A DNA stretch of 64,000 nt from Purpureocillium takamizusanense (Eukaryota > Ascomycota > Sordariomycetes > Hypocreales > Ophiocordycipitaceae). This document shows positions 11,181-22,122 of the stretch, one piece after another. Location: contig NC_063074.1 of assembly GCF_022605165.1 (NCBI RefSeq), forward strand, positions 1,577,501-1,641,500, written 5' to 3'. The position numbers were made by a program, and so were the translations under genes. How positions within the stretch are numbered: the first letter of the stretch is position 1; every line of letters begins with the position of its first letter. Below the pieces are notes generated by a model. That model was not told the DNA's origin. It was given only the letters and a program-made list of their open reading frames with translations, and did no database searches.

Positions 11181-11765
11181 TGTGGGAGTTGCTGGGGAGA
11201 ATCGAAGTGGGTGGTGCTGGCGACGGAAGAGGACGTATCCAGAGTCTCAGACTCTCATGGTGAAGCAGTCGTCAGCGAGGGCGGAATCGGGGTCGCACCC
11301 AATCGATTGCGAGGCGGACCGCGATGGCGCGTTCGGAGTTGGGGGCAGAGGCACAAAGGTGAAGAGCGTAAAGTAGGTATGTTGCTGCGAGGCTGCGAGG
11401 CTGTGAGGCTAATGACGGGCGAGAGAGGTCTTGGAGGTGGGTCAAGGGATGCAATAGGTGGCGCGCGGGCACGAGCATCGCCGCTAACACATCGCGGGTG
11501 TGAATGATGGGCGTGGCCGGTAGTGGACGCGTCTGGCGGAGGCGCACACTGGGTCCGTCTTCGGCGGACGCAACGAGAACGCAAAGGACAGTATCGACAC
11601 AAATGCATGGTACGTATGAGTCATTACATCGTTACGAGTACTAAATATATACAAATGGAGCTGTCCTGTCCTGCCACGAGCCTTCCTCTTGGGGGCTCTG
11701 TTGCCGGGCCAAAACGCCGAAGCAAGCAGCCCATGCTGTCGGCGCCATGTCCGTCCTAGATTACT
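11181..11765. promoter_or_regulatory. Spacer between ARP5 start and DAD4 stop
   Basis: This 585-base stretch should contain the ARP5 promoter (minus strand) and the DAD4 3' UTR. The ORFs in it have biased composition and no motif. Confidence 0.5.
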
Positions 11766-12202
11766 TTATGACGGTGGCTTGAGATTGTCCGTGGCTATGA
11801 AACTGTGAGGATGCGCACAAACAATGGGAGCTGTACATGCTCGCTCACCTTCGAGGTGGAACAGCACGTTGGACTGATAATTCTTAAACATTTGCGCGAC
11901 GAGCTCGACGTTCATGTTCTGAATGTTGATTTCCTGACACAGACGTCAGCTCCCGGACACTCGCACGCATGGATGCCATTGACTGACTTGAAGGCTCTTG
12001 TTCATGACGACGACAGCCTCGTTGAGTTTCTCCTGGGGCTTGTCAGTGGCTGGCCCCCTCGGCGTTGGGCGAGGCCGTGGCGTACCACGTTGGTGATGAT
12101 GCGGGACAGCAGGAGGTTCTGCTGATGCTCGTGCGGGCTCTCCTACTGACGGTTAAAATATGCCACTTGGTCATCAATGACAGCTCGTTAGAGTCTCACC
12201 AT
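11766..12202 (-). CDS. DAD4: DASH/Dam1 complex subunit Dad4
   Basis: This gene was rebuilt by eye because it is split into five tiny coding exons: 12202-12200, 12142-12086, 12032-11988, 11933-11849 and 11794-11766 (minus strand). The product has 72 residues, the same length as yeast Dad4. The DASH complex rings kinetochore microtubules and couples chromosomes to spindle ends. Conserved stretches appear once the exons are joined: [22 protein letters not shown], then [20 protein letters not shown] and [15 protein letters not shown]. The first coding exon is the ATG alone, followed at once by a GTGAGA donor. Introns are 57, 53, 54 and 54 bases. The gene lies between ARP5 (same strand) and IES6 (divergent). 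Confidence 0.93.
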
Positions 12203-12550
12203 GTTCAAATTCAATCCTCGTACAGCAGGATACGGGCGACTTTTTGACAGTGCTGGCGCATCAAGGTGTTTTGCTAGAGGCAGGCGGGTAGGCACAGCGA
12301 TGATCCCCCAGCCAGACAAAGCAATGGTGGGCGTTGGCGCCACAGACAGTGACAACTCGCAGGCACGCGCACGGTGGGCCGCGGCAGAACCGCCATGACC
12401 GTCTGTCTGTCTGTCTGCCCTTGATTAACAACTCTTCCCGCCCGCAACACCACATCCAACCGCCACATTGTCCCACCGCATCCAGACCGTCGCCGCATAA
12501 TCCACGACGACTGCCATCTGTTCCGACTCTATCCCATCGGTACCGACACC
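12203..12550. promoter_or_regulatory. Bidirectional promoter of DAD4 and IES6
   Basis: Only 348 bases separate the divergent start codons of DAD4 and IES6, so both promoters must share this stretch. It contains a short TCTG repeat near 12401-12417 and pyrimidine-rich leader sequence before IES6. Confidence 0.6.
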
Positions 12551-13171
12551 ATGGCCGCGCCGACGGAGGCGCAGCTCGCGCACCAGCAGCTCATCGAGCA
12601 GCTCGACATCCACTCCATCCACAAGCACTTCCGCAACCCCAACTGGCGGCCCAACCAGCGCCGCAACAAGAACCTCAAGGCCATCGTCGGCGACGCCTCG
12701 AGGAGGGAGGCCTCGGCGCTCGCCACCCCGCAGGACGTCTCCGGCAACGCCACGCCCGCCGCCGACGACGGCCTCTCCACGAGCGGCACCTCGACGCCGG
12801 CGCTGAGCTCCAACGACAATGTCAACGGCAGCAACCCACCCAATCTGGCGCAGGCGTCGCGCAGCCTCTCCAAGCTGGTGCTGGAGAAGAGCCTCAAGAA
12901 CGGTGGCGCCGCTGCCGCCGCCGCCGTCGCCGTCCCTGGAGGACTGGCCGTGTCCGCCCCGAGCGCGACGTACACCAACATCGAGTCGGCGCCGTCGCTG
13001 GCGCACTCGAAGCACTACTGCGACGTCACCGGCCTGCCGGCGCCCTACCTCGACCCGAAGACGCGGATGCGGTACCACAACAAGGAGGTGTTTGGGCTGA
13101 TCCGGTCGCTGCCGCAGTCGTCTGCCGAGATGTTCCTCGAGGCACGCAGCGCGCACACGGTCCTGAAATGA
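12551..13171 (+). CDS. IES6: INO80 complex subunit Ies6 (YL1-C domain)
   Basis: This is a single exon of 206 residues. Ies6 is the partner of Arp5 in the INO80 remodeller and is needed for its nucleosome-sliding activity. The C-terminal YL1-C signature is clear: KHYCDVTGLPAPYLDPKT, followed by MRYHNKEVFGLIRSLP. The N-terminus carries the family motif IHKHFRNPNWRPNQRRNKNLK, with a low-complexity Ser/Thr/Ala region between (about residues 60-140). The start at 12551 sits in a good context (CACCATGG). ARP5 begins 1.4 kb upstream on the other strand, with DAD4 between. Confidence 0.93.
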   Translation: MAAPTEAQLAHQQLIEQLDIHSIHKHFRNPNWRPNQRRNKNLKAIVGDASRREASALATPQDVSGNATPAADDGLSTSGTSTPALSSNDNVNGSNPPNLAQASRSLSKLVLEKSLKNGGAAAAAAVAVPGGLAVSAPSATYTNIESAPSLAHSKHYCDVTGLPAPYLDPKTRMRYHNKEVFGLIRSLPQSSAEMFLEARSAHTVLK

Positions 13172-14583
13172 TCCAAGTCCCCGGCCGTCATGATCACACG
13201 GAATGGATACGACGGACAGGCACGGGGAGACACAGTGACGACACATGGTCAAAGTACAGAGTCTGCCAGCAGCAGATCACGGAGAATCATGCTGCTGCTC
13301 CATGCTACGGGACGTTCACGAGGAGAAAAATTGTCCGACCAACAAAGTCAAGCCCCAACTATGCACCTTGAGCCTTTCGGCAGAGGGATGGCAATTGACG
13401 CTCCGGCTTAATCGTGATCGAGGAGGTTTGCTCTCTGCCAGGTCGACAGAGTACCGAGAGCGTACGGAGGACGAATCTCAGTTGCCAAAGCGCGGAGCTT
13501 GTGGCCGTCGTGGCAATGTAATATAGAATGGCAGACGGATATCTGGACTCGCTTCTACGAGCGAGCAATGCAAAGCGTTTTTTTTTGTTTGCCTCTCATG
13601 GCGTGCTTTGATGAGCACGCACACACGCTTCGCGCCTTGAAACAAGTCCTACCACCCGACGGCGTTCAGGCCACTTGGCAGGAGACGCCGTGATGGCGTG
13701 GCCTTGCGCCAACTCCGTGATGTGCGCCGCCCTCAGACCAAGATGCCTTCATTCAAACATTCATTGTTCGAAGCTCGGCCAGACGCGGTGCTGGTTCGTG
13801 GGCGTGGAGGTGTGTGCGGGTGCAAACAAGCACTTGACGAAGGGGAGCAGACTTGCAGCTTTCAGCGTCGGAAAATTGTTTGTCTGGCACAGAAAGTTGG
13901 ACGCTGTGCGGCGGGCGGCGAGGTGGTGGGCTCTTTCGCCGCCCCCCCCTCCCTGCCACTTGACCAGGTACCGTGCCGCTTTTAAGACACCTATTGGATT
14001 GGCACGTGTTTGCGATTCGATGTGCGCTCGTCTCGTCGTGTGTTGCTTGACACTGTTGTTGTTGAGTCTTGGAAAAGTAGACGTGAGGCTTTTGCATGGA
14101 TAAGTCTTACTAGGGGCATTGCATGAGCCATCGCACGGCACTTTGCAGGGCGTCTACGGTATGTTGTAGACCGATCCAGTGATTCTCTCGTGACAATGGA
14201 AACATGGCCACACTATCTCGTATGTTACTTCGTTCCTCTCCCTTGAGCAGGGGCGCAAGAGCGGCGTGAGCGCTAAGCTCGAAATGAATTAAAAGCCGCC
14301 AGCGACTGCAAGACCCCTGGGGCCGGAGCCGAAAAGGTGGCCTCGCAACTAAAGTACCTAGTCGAGGCCAGCGAGCAGCTGCTGTTGCGTGCCAGAGTTC
14401 GAGCATCATTTCCTCGCGAGCAACCCTTTCCACCACCGCCGCCGCCGCCGACTCTCCTCTTCGAACCGGGACGTGAGCTTTGCATGCCGTGCTCTTCCGC
14501 AGCTGCGTGCGCATCCAGCTCCCATCTTCCTTTCCCCCCTGTTCCTCGAATCGCAGCACGGAAACCCACCACCAGCTGCCAAC
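13172..14583. other. Gene-poor spacer between IES6 and GOT1
   Basis: This is 1.4 kb. It should hold the IES6 3' UTR and the GOT1 promoter. Overlapping short ORFs occur on both strands, none with recognisable content. Confidence 0.5.
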
Positions 14584-15391
14584 ATGTCGATGTGGCTATC
14601 AGACTCCCAAAGTACGTCCCGCCCACGACACGACCTCTCCCGCGAGAGTGCGCGCGCCGTCGCGAGCCTGGCGCGAGGCAGGTCATCGTGGTCGCCGCAA
14701 CGCTGCGCAAAAAGCTGGCACGCATGCTGACACCAAATGCTTTTGTTCTTGTTTGCAGAAATCGGGGTGGTCTTCTGCTCTGGCGGTAGGCACGCGCCCG
14801 CATTATAACCCTGCCCGCTGCTGCAGCGCGGACGCTGACTATCCCGCTTTCTGCCCTCCCCCCTTTCAGGAGGACTGTTCCTCATCGGAGGAGTGATGCT
14901 CTTCTTTGATCGAGCCATGTGAGCTGCAACCGCGCTGCGCCTACGTGTAGCCTAAAGAAGGAAATGCTGACGCGAATTTACCTAGGCTCGCCATGGGCAA
15001 CGTACGACCCCCCCTTTCCCCTTTCGCGCAACCGCAGTCGCCCGCCGCCGAATCGCAAGTACTAACACGCAGGTTCTTCTTTCTTTCTCGGCAGATCCTC
15101 TTCCTCATCGGCCTCACCATCATCATCGGCCCGCAAAAGACGCTCCTCTTCTTCGCGCGAAAGCAAAAGGCCAGGGGCACCGCCGCCTTCTTCGTTGGCC
15201 TGGCGCTGATCCTCCTGCGGTGGACCTTTATCGGCTTCCTCGTCGAGGCGTACGGCATCGTGGTGCTCTTTGGCGACTTCCTCGGCACCATAGCCGGCTT
15301 CGCGCGCGGCCTGCCCGTCGTGGGCCCCTACATTGGCATGATTGTCGACAAGGTCGGGCTGGGTCGCAGGAACGCCGAGCTGCCCGTATAA
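14584..15391 (+). CDS. GOT1: Golgi transport protein Got1
   Basis: Five exons, 14584-14611, 14759-14785, 14870-14918, 14986-15001 and 15095-15391, give 138 residues, exactly the length of yeast Got1. Got1 is a small four-pass membrane protein of COPII vesicles and early Golgi that assists ER-to-Golgi traffic. The joined N-terminus reads WLSDSQKIGVVFCSGGGLFLIG. Conserved stretches are VMLFFDRAMLAMGNILFLIG, then GPQKTLLFFARKQKARGTAAFF and RWTFIGFLVEAYGIVVLFGDF, and a C-terminal PVVGPYIGMIVDKV. Four hydrophobic segments can be counted. The fourth exon is only 16 bases. The start codon is chosen because it precedes the conserved WLSDSQKIG. Confidence 0.95.
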
Positions 15392-16422
15392 AGCCCAACG
15401 TGGGCAAGGGGAGACCGAGAGATGTTTTCCCCTCCTCACCCCATCGGACCGCAACGAGATTTTTTTTTTTCATTCTTCTTATTTTGTTACGAAAGGCATG
15501 ACGGCGCGCCTCGCCTCGCTTCGGATTGTGCACGAGCGAAGCGAAGGGGGGCGGACTGAGCTGGCGCAACGCGACGACGACGCATAATCCGCAGCTTTGT
15601 GGGAACGAGTACGAAAAGGAAAGAAAGACGGGCCCGAGCATAGAGGAAGCGGATCCGGCGTTTACTGGGACGTGTACTGGCGCAATGAATGAAAGGGAGT
15701 TCGGCCCCCATCATGTACAACAAATGTAAAACGAGCCAGCTTGAAGCTGTGTGGTTGCCGTTGCCCAGAATGGCAGGTATCTGATGCTGTACCCATATCG
15801 AATGTTCTAGTGGCAACACCCCTCCTCCATGATGGCCGTAGCTTGCTGGATTTGCTCGTCGCATTGCAGAAATTCGAGACCAGCTATTACTTCTCGGGCT
15901 GCTTCGGGTAGCCCATACTCTCGTGAGTGGGGGGCGATACCGCAACCGCCATGATCTCTAAAGTAGGTGGCATGCAGCCCTCTTCTTGACTCACATCACT
16001 CACCAACAACACCTGGAGGACCACTCGGACGTTGTCGACAACCGAGTTTGGAGTGTCTGATTCAGTGCCATAGAGGAATACGTCGGTCCAGTAGTCACGG
16101 CACCTGTAGCAACAAGCATGGACCAGCCTGCCGAAGAGCTGCCGCCGCCCCACTGAAGATGTATGCACACCAAACGTCACCAAAGATTCTAGGTCTCATA
16201 TAAGGAGGTAGGTAAGGTAAAGATTGCAGGCTCAAATGGAGAACCCCATGTTCGCAGACGCAACGTCGCGCGGCCTCTCAAGGCCGGTAGCTAGCTGTCC
16301 CTGCTTGGACCGTATGTATTGCTGGACAAGGCGGATCCGCCGCGCGTTGCCGCCACCACTCCTCGCCGGCTCGCCCACGAGATCGTGGCGAGTGGCTCGG
16401 CTCCATCGTACATGCCCATCTC
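15392..16422. other. Convergent spacer between GOT1 and profilin; doubtful ORF inside
   Basis: This 1.0 kb spacer should contain both 3' UTRs. A 98-codon minus-strand frame at 16183-15887 includes a stretch (RDYWTDVFLYGTESDTPNSV) that reads like protein, but no family was recognised and no consistent exon structure could be made. I do not annotate it as a gene. Confidence 0.4.
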
Positions 16423-17146
16423 TTAATATCCCTGGTTGATCAGGTAGTCGGCCAAGCCCTCGACGGTCGAGCTGGCGTTGCCAGCGACCTGGGTCTCTCC
16501 ATGGTGGCCGATGACAATGGCCTGCTTGGTCTTCGCGATGGCGACGCCATTCCGGCCCTAAACGTGGCGAAGAGAACACGTTAGCATGTTGCCCACGATG
16601 TTACATCGACGTGCCATATGAGGGGTCTGTGACGCACCTGTCGCGCGTAGATACTCCGGTCCTCGGCGCGGGCCATGACGTATCGGCTGCCGGCAACGTA
16701 CAGACCGTCGGCGAAGGCCTTGTCCTTGGCGGCCTTGTCGCCGCTGACGATGGACGCGATGGCCTTCATCTCGTCCGGCTTGAGCTGCGTGGTGACTCAA
16801 AGTTAGCTCGCGTATCTCCCGCGTGACATGGCTTCTCGACCAGGCAGCGGGTGCCTACCTGGAGGTCGGAAGACGCTGCCCACGCGCTATCTCCGGCAGC
16901 ACTGATGATGGCGCCCTTGTCTATATGGCCGGTGGCAACCAGGCTGCAGCTCTCCGTCAGTACATTGAACACGTCGACGTGTGCGGCCAGCGTCGCGATG
17001 CGGCATGGTGAAGCGTGCTGTGGGAAATGGGCTTCTACCTGGTGTCGACATAAGCTACGGGGACGGTCAGCCCATCACGTCAGGGTTTTGGTGCCGCGAA
17101 GGAGGGGTCGCGACACGGAGGCGGTGGACTTGCCTTGCCAGGACAT
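16423..17146 (-). CDS. Profilin
   Basis: Minus-strand exons are 17146-17134, 17054-17039, 16943-16859, 16784-16638 and 16557-16423, giving 131 residues, the normal profilin length. Profilin binds actin monomers and poly-proline proteins such as formins and sits in the cortical cytoplasm. The joined protein has the hallmark N-terminus MSWQAYVDTSLVATG, then HIDKGAIISAAGDSAWA, LKPDEMKAIASIVSGDK and GLYVAGSRYVMARAEDRSIY. The C-terminus has IVIGHH and LADYLINQGY. Exons 1 and 2 are 13 and 16 coding bases. The first intron must start with GC rather than GT (GCAAGT) to give MSWQAYVD; the nearby GT site would break the frame. Introns are 79, 95, 74 and 80 bases. Confidence 0.95.
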
Positions 17147-20100
17147 GGTTGCGTGCTCGGGAGACCGCGGGAAGCTGGCGAGGCGGAGGGGGGCCCGGTA
17201 AAGGGAGTAGAAGCTATGCTGCGAAGGCAAAGAGGTTACAGCTAAAGCTCTGGGCGGATATCCTGAGGGTCGGCGGACGGAGGGGGAGCTCTGGAAGTTT
17301 GTTGGATCGAAGTCCAAAGTTGAGGTCGGCTCGAGCGCCAGTTTGTTGCGTGCTGCCCCTCCACCCGAAATTATACTGGGTGACAAAGGCCGGCTGGATT
17401 GGCTCATGGCCAGAGGTTCCCCGCCACGGCTCTTGAGCGAAGGGGTACCTTTTCAGCAACCCCACCACGGGTGCTGGCGGTACCGTTCCGTACCGCTCGC
17501 TGGGCTGGGCAGCGCAGCCCCAGCCGGCCGCCTGACCCGTCGTCCCGTCGTCAGTAGTCACACACTGGAGCCGCCCCCCCTAAAACCAGAGAGTGCCCAC
17601 TGGCCTCCATCCAGGCTGTCCGCCTCATAAGCGGGAGCTGTGTCGGCTGGGTGTGGCGAGGCGCCGCAAAGGCGGCAACGGGTCGGGAGTTGAGAGGCCA
17701 GAAATTCCGCCGCCTGGAGCCCCTTGGTGGTGGGAAGCCACTGACGCAAAGCTGTCCGGGCTGGAGGCTGCCGAGGCGACTGCGCTGTGGCCCCGCCTGG
17801 ACGACGCTTCCAATCCATTCTCAAGGTTACTTGCAGTGACCTCCTGGCTAAATGGCACTGGACCACCGGCGAGTGTTGCCTGGGGCCCCAGTGCGTTTCT
17901 TCGGCGGCGGCGGCGGCGGCGGCTGCTAGATCGATGCCTGAGCGAGCTGCCGAAACTTAGCGCTCCCGTCCAGTGTAGTCTGGTGACCGTCCATGGCGGT
18001 TGGAGGTCGCTGTGCGAGGGCGGCTCCCGTTCTGACGGAACCGTCCACGGGCCCTTTCCCGTCGGCCTGGCGCGGCCTCGGGGACGGGACTCTGGGAGGG
18101 GCGTTTGCGACGGGCGTCGTCAATGCCAGCGGTGACTTTGGTAGCAGGCTGCCTTGTAACGGGTGGCCCTGGATAATGAAGCCGTAAACGGGACGAACCA
18201 CTCAGGAGCCTTGTGATCTTGTGCTAAAATGAAAAACAAGAGGCGGCTCTAGCCGGGCCGTCTGAGCAAGCGCTGTTCGGACCACGGAGTTGTGCCCCGC
18301 CACGATGAGGCCTTTGTTGGATGTTGGTGGGGAGAAGAGATTATACTCAATCACAAATGCCCAATGCAGTCTTGTTGCGTTTTGCTTGTCTGCGTCCTTC
18401 TCCAACCGTCAGCCGACGACTGTCAGCAGACAGGGTATCGTGGCAGGGTACGGATCCCAGGCCAGTGCTGTCGTGGTCTTTCCATGGCCAACCAACTTAA
18501 GCATCTTGGGCATGGTAGGATAATTGGCCTTCGGGATCATTGAATATGGTACGGGCCGCTTTTCTGACCCCAGAGCGTGGTACTGACTCTGCTCATCTTT
18601 CTCAAACAGTTCTGTAAATAGCAACTACGAAGTACTGGGTACGGGTGCATATCATTGTTACCTATAGTACCTGTGTAGGTACGCTGCCCCGTCCGTGTAA
18701 GTTCACAAGGTTGTCTGGCTCGACAGACGGCCGACCCGACGGCTGGCCACGGCATCTTCAGCTGGCAGGACGTCCTGCGACAGAAGCCTGCCGAAGAGAG
18801 TGCCACTGCGTGTTTGGACAACCAAGTCAGTCAGTCCCTGGATACGAAGTACTTCGTACCACACACATCAATACAGACATCTCATCAGGGGACCAAACCG
18901 TTCAAAATCTGAGACGTGGTGGCTTGAGCCGCCCAAGATCGTTGGGTGTTTCATGTTCCCCATCGCGTGGGCCCACGACGTCCAGGCGTGACAAGTCGGC
19001 GCGCGCGGGAGCAACCTGCCCAAAGAGCGCCTGCCAAGGGGGGTGGGGCGGCATGGGCGGCGACCGCGAATACCATCGTCTCTGGGTGAGGGTGAGGGTG
19101 TGACGCAGGAACGACCGACGCACTGTCCGAGACTCCCAGGGCAAGAGCAGGCAGGAGCAGGAAAAGGAGCGGGAGCAGGAGCGGCTGGAGGCTGACAATC
19201 CGGGCTCGGAAGGTGCGTCCGTGGATGGCCTCGCGTCGGTACCGCCGTTTGACGCCGTGCTTATCGAGATGCGTGCCCGCAATCTGCATCGCATGCCATC
19301 GCTGTCGACTTTTTTGCGTTGCATCAATCGCGGCGCATCTGCACCTCCGCGTCTCCACAAGTCAAGCCCGGGGCGCGGCTTCGCTCTACCCTTCTCGAAA
19401 GCAAACCCAGTAGTCGTCGCGGCCTCACCCAAACAAGGTAAAGGGCGCAACAGATGCAGCCAAGCATGCTCGCAATGACATGGCGCGTATCGGCCAACAA
19501 CCTAAATGGACGTGGCGATGTCGTCGCCGACTGACTCTGCGTCGGCAAGTGGGCGAGCTCTTCTGGGGCACGAGCACTCTCGCGAGCAAGCTTGCAAGTG
19601 CCAACCGGGATACCGATGCAAACAAGCTCCCGAAACCTCCAGCGGTCCACAGACGCTGACCCCCTTGACAGGGATCCATGGCAGCGGCCGCCAGCAGCGT
19701 CCACAGAAACCCAGCGGCAGCTCTTCTCGGGAGCTGATCCCTGGCAGGTTGAAGTCACCCGCCCCTGGCATCAACCTCAAACAAGCAGATCCGCGCTGCG
19801 CAATCATCGCTCTCGTGCGCGAGCACACGACCTGATCGATGGCATCAGGGGGTAGTAGCGCCAAATGGCAACGATGCTGGGCAAGCCCACATAACGCTGC
19901 ATCAACACGAGCCGAGTGGAGGTTTCGTATGCCATGACACGCACCGGGCAGCCCATCCATGCCGCCTCGGCCATGGAGCTGTTTCTTCCTTTCCGCAGAC
20001 CTCCTCTCATTCACTCGAAACCACCAGAGCATCTGCTTACAGGGCACTTGGCTGCCGCATCCCTGGTAATTTCAAGCCATACCGCAGGATGCCTGGGCCT

Positions 20101-20409
20101 TCGTCACCGCCACCGTCTTGGGACAAGTAGACGTTGCTCTGCAATACAAAGTCACTGCAACTTGCTCACCCCTCAGGTTGATATGAGAAGGACCCCGAAA
20201 ATGAACAGAAACATCGCGGAACCCTGAACGGCTAGGTGTAACGGCGGCTGTTATCTCATACGATCGACTTTCAAAATCGCTCCCGTCTCCATCCACAGCG
20301 ACCGCTGCGCAAACGATAGTGGCGTACCTGGGACACCCTCACCTGAGCTCGGCCCTCTTCGTCCGACACAGGCTCTTGCTGGGTTCTTTATAACCCTTCA
20401 GTTTGCCCC
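17147..20409. other. Long spacer without a supported gene (3.3 kb)
   Basis: No family signature was found in six frames. The region holds a GGC trinucleotide run near 17901-17922. It also carries TACTTCGTA-type motifs at 18626-18634 and a perfect 16-base palindrome of two overlapping copies at 18843-18858. Frames of 150-180 codons around 18.6-19.8 kb have Arg/Ser/Pro-biased composition and overlap others in antisense, so I treat them as chance. Confidence 0.5.
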
Positions 20410-22122
20410 ATGGTATCACCTCAGGGCGCTGTGCCACCACTGGCAGAGAACCTTTACGAAAGCATTGCCTCCGATGCCGATGGCGGCCCTGGATCCGCAG
20501 AGCCCAGCCCGAAAGATATTACCGGTGGATTACCGTCGGCAGTCAAGGCCAAGAACAAGGAAAACTATAGATCGTACCACAGGCCGATCCGTACCGATCG
20601 GTCCTCGGCAGAGTCCTCAACTTCCATCGACCAGACTCACGACTTGAGAGTGGTTTCTCGGGACGACGCTCCGGAAACTGGAATAATCGCCATTGGCATG
20701 GCCTTGGGCAGCCCAACGCACCCTCCCGACTACGCAATGACAGCATGGAGACCGCAGATCACGACGACAGTCACTGCTGGTAGCCCGGATGCCCAAGGCG
20801 CGAGCAATGACGAGACCTCGCCCAAGGCCAAGTCTCGAAAATGGGGTATCTTTGGCTTGTCAGGATCCAAAAAAGGGAAAGGTACCTCGAGCCCTTTGCG
20901 TGATGGGCCAGTCACGAGCCCCTCAGCCTCTTCGCCCCTTGGCCGAAGCGCGTCGACCGCGGCGCACGCGCAATTGAATCCGCGAGGAGTCGAAGCAGCC
21001 GCACCATCTCCACACAGATCCATAGCCAGATCCCACACAGAACCGATGCTGAGAGCGCGAGCAAAGATTCCTCGCAACGAAGTTTTCGCACCCATTCCAC
21101 CAGCCAAGGATGGTCCTACCCGAACTTACACGACAGGAGAGAGTGCGCGAGGCGACGCATTCTCGCCTTCTGCGACACGCCCCAACGAGCCGCTTCTTGA
21201 TGTCGAAATCCCAAATATAACGCTTGAGCGCTACAGCGTCATGTTCGGCCATCTTTTGCAGCATAAAACCGCGTCATCACTGCTCGCTCGAAGGCAGGCA
21301 ACCCAAGAGCGGCTCAAGGCCATCCAAGAGGGAGCGCCTAACGGCCATGACTCGACCTTGGAGGAGTCACCTAGGCCGTTGGGCGACTTGTCAAGCTCAC
21401 CTCGGAATCAGTCTCCTCGCTCGGAAGGGAGAGGCCTTGAGCAGTTCTCACGCGCAAGATCAAATACATCTCCTGCGACGATGCCTTCCTCGACCCGACC
21501 AGGCTTCAAGACTACCGGCACCTCGCTTGAACGTAGAGGCACGAGGCACATTGCAGAGTCCAGCCTCCAAGGGGGCAGAATTGACGAGACGCCGCCGGCC
21601 GAGAATACAACTGAACGGCCGCAGCTCATATCCAAATTCCACAGTCGCTCGTCGTCTCAAATCAGCGTCGGCGCTAGATTGTCCGTGGATAAGCCGCTTT
21701 CTCTCACTGACAACGAGTATTTCCATGGCGAAGCTACATCTCAAGAAGGAAGAAGGAAAACACCGTCAGCATGGAACACGACACACCCGCCTCTCGAGGC
21801 AGTAACGCCTCGGTCCTTTGCGTCTCGGGATGACGATCGGTCACTACCACCATCGCCCGTCGCGGAGGAAGTTTCACAGCCCCCGGAACTGGCAGTGGAG
21901 AAGGTGCCTCAGGATCCCGTTGAAGTGTCCATTGCCAGACAAATAAGTGTCTCCCGACAGCAAAGGGCGCTTTTGGGCCCGTTGCAGAGACATGGGCTGG
22001 AGCAAAGACAGCTGAGCGAGACCAAGAGCTCAACGCCGAGGCTCATCGACCCAAGGCACGATCCTACTTCGCCCAAGGCCATGCACCGCAAGAGCGAGCG
22101 CGTAATTGTGGAACGCGCATGA
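20410..22122 (+). CDS. Conserved fungal protein, largely disordered
   Basis: This is a single exon of 570 residues with no enzymatic domain that I recognise. It is dominated by Ser, Thr, Pro and charged residues with many SP/TP sites, as in intrinsically disordered, phosphorylated proteins. One ordered-looking segment is at about residues 262-300, containing LLDVEIPNITLERYSVMFG followed by a helix with LLARRQATQERLKAIQ. I recall this YSVMFG segment from uncharacterised proteins of other filamentous ascomycetes. A basic patch (SRKWGIFGLSGSKKGKG, around residue 145) could be a localisation signal or membrane contact, which is inference. No signal peptide is visible. Confidence 0.75.
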   Translation: MVSPQGAVPPLAENLYESIASDADGGPGSAEPSPKDITGGLPSAVKAKNKENYRSYHRPIRTDRSSAESSTSIDQTHDLRVVSRDDAPETGIIAIGMALGSPTHPPDYAMTAWRPQITTTVTAGSPDAQGASNDETSPKAKSRKWGIFGLSGSKKGKGTSSPLRDGPVTSPSASSPLGRSASTAAHAQLNPRGVEAAAPSPHRSIARSHTEPMLRARAKIPRNEVFAPIPPAKDGPTRTYTTGESARGDAFSPSATRPNEPLLDVEIPNITLERYSVMFGHLLQHKTASSLLARRQATQERLKAIQEGAPNGHDSTLEESPRPLGDLSSSPRNQSPRSEGRGLEQFSRARSNTSPATMPSSTRPGFKTTGTSLERRGTRHIAESSLQGGRIDETPPAENTTERPQLISKFHSRSSSQISVGARLSVDKPLSLTDNEYFHGEATSQEGRRKTPSAWNTTHPPLEAVTPRSFASRDDDRSLPPSPVAEEVSQPPELAVEKVPQDPVEVSIARQISVSRQQRALLGPLQRHGLEQRQLSETKSSTPRLIDPRHDPTSPKAMHRKSERVIVERA

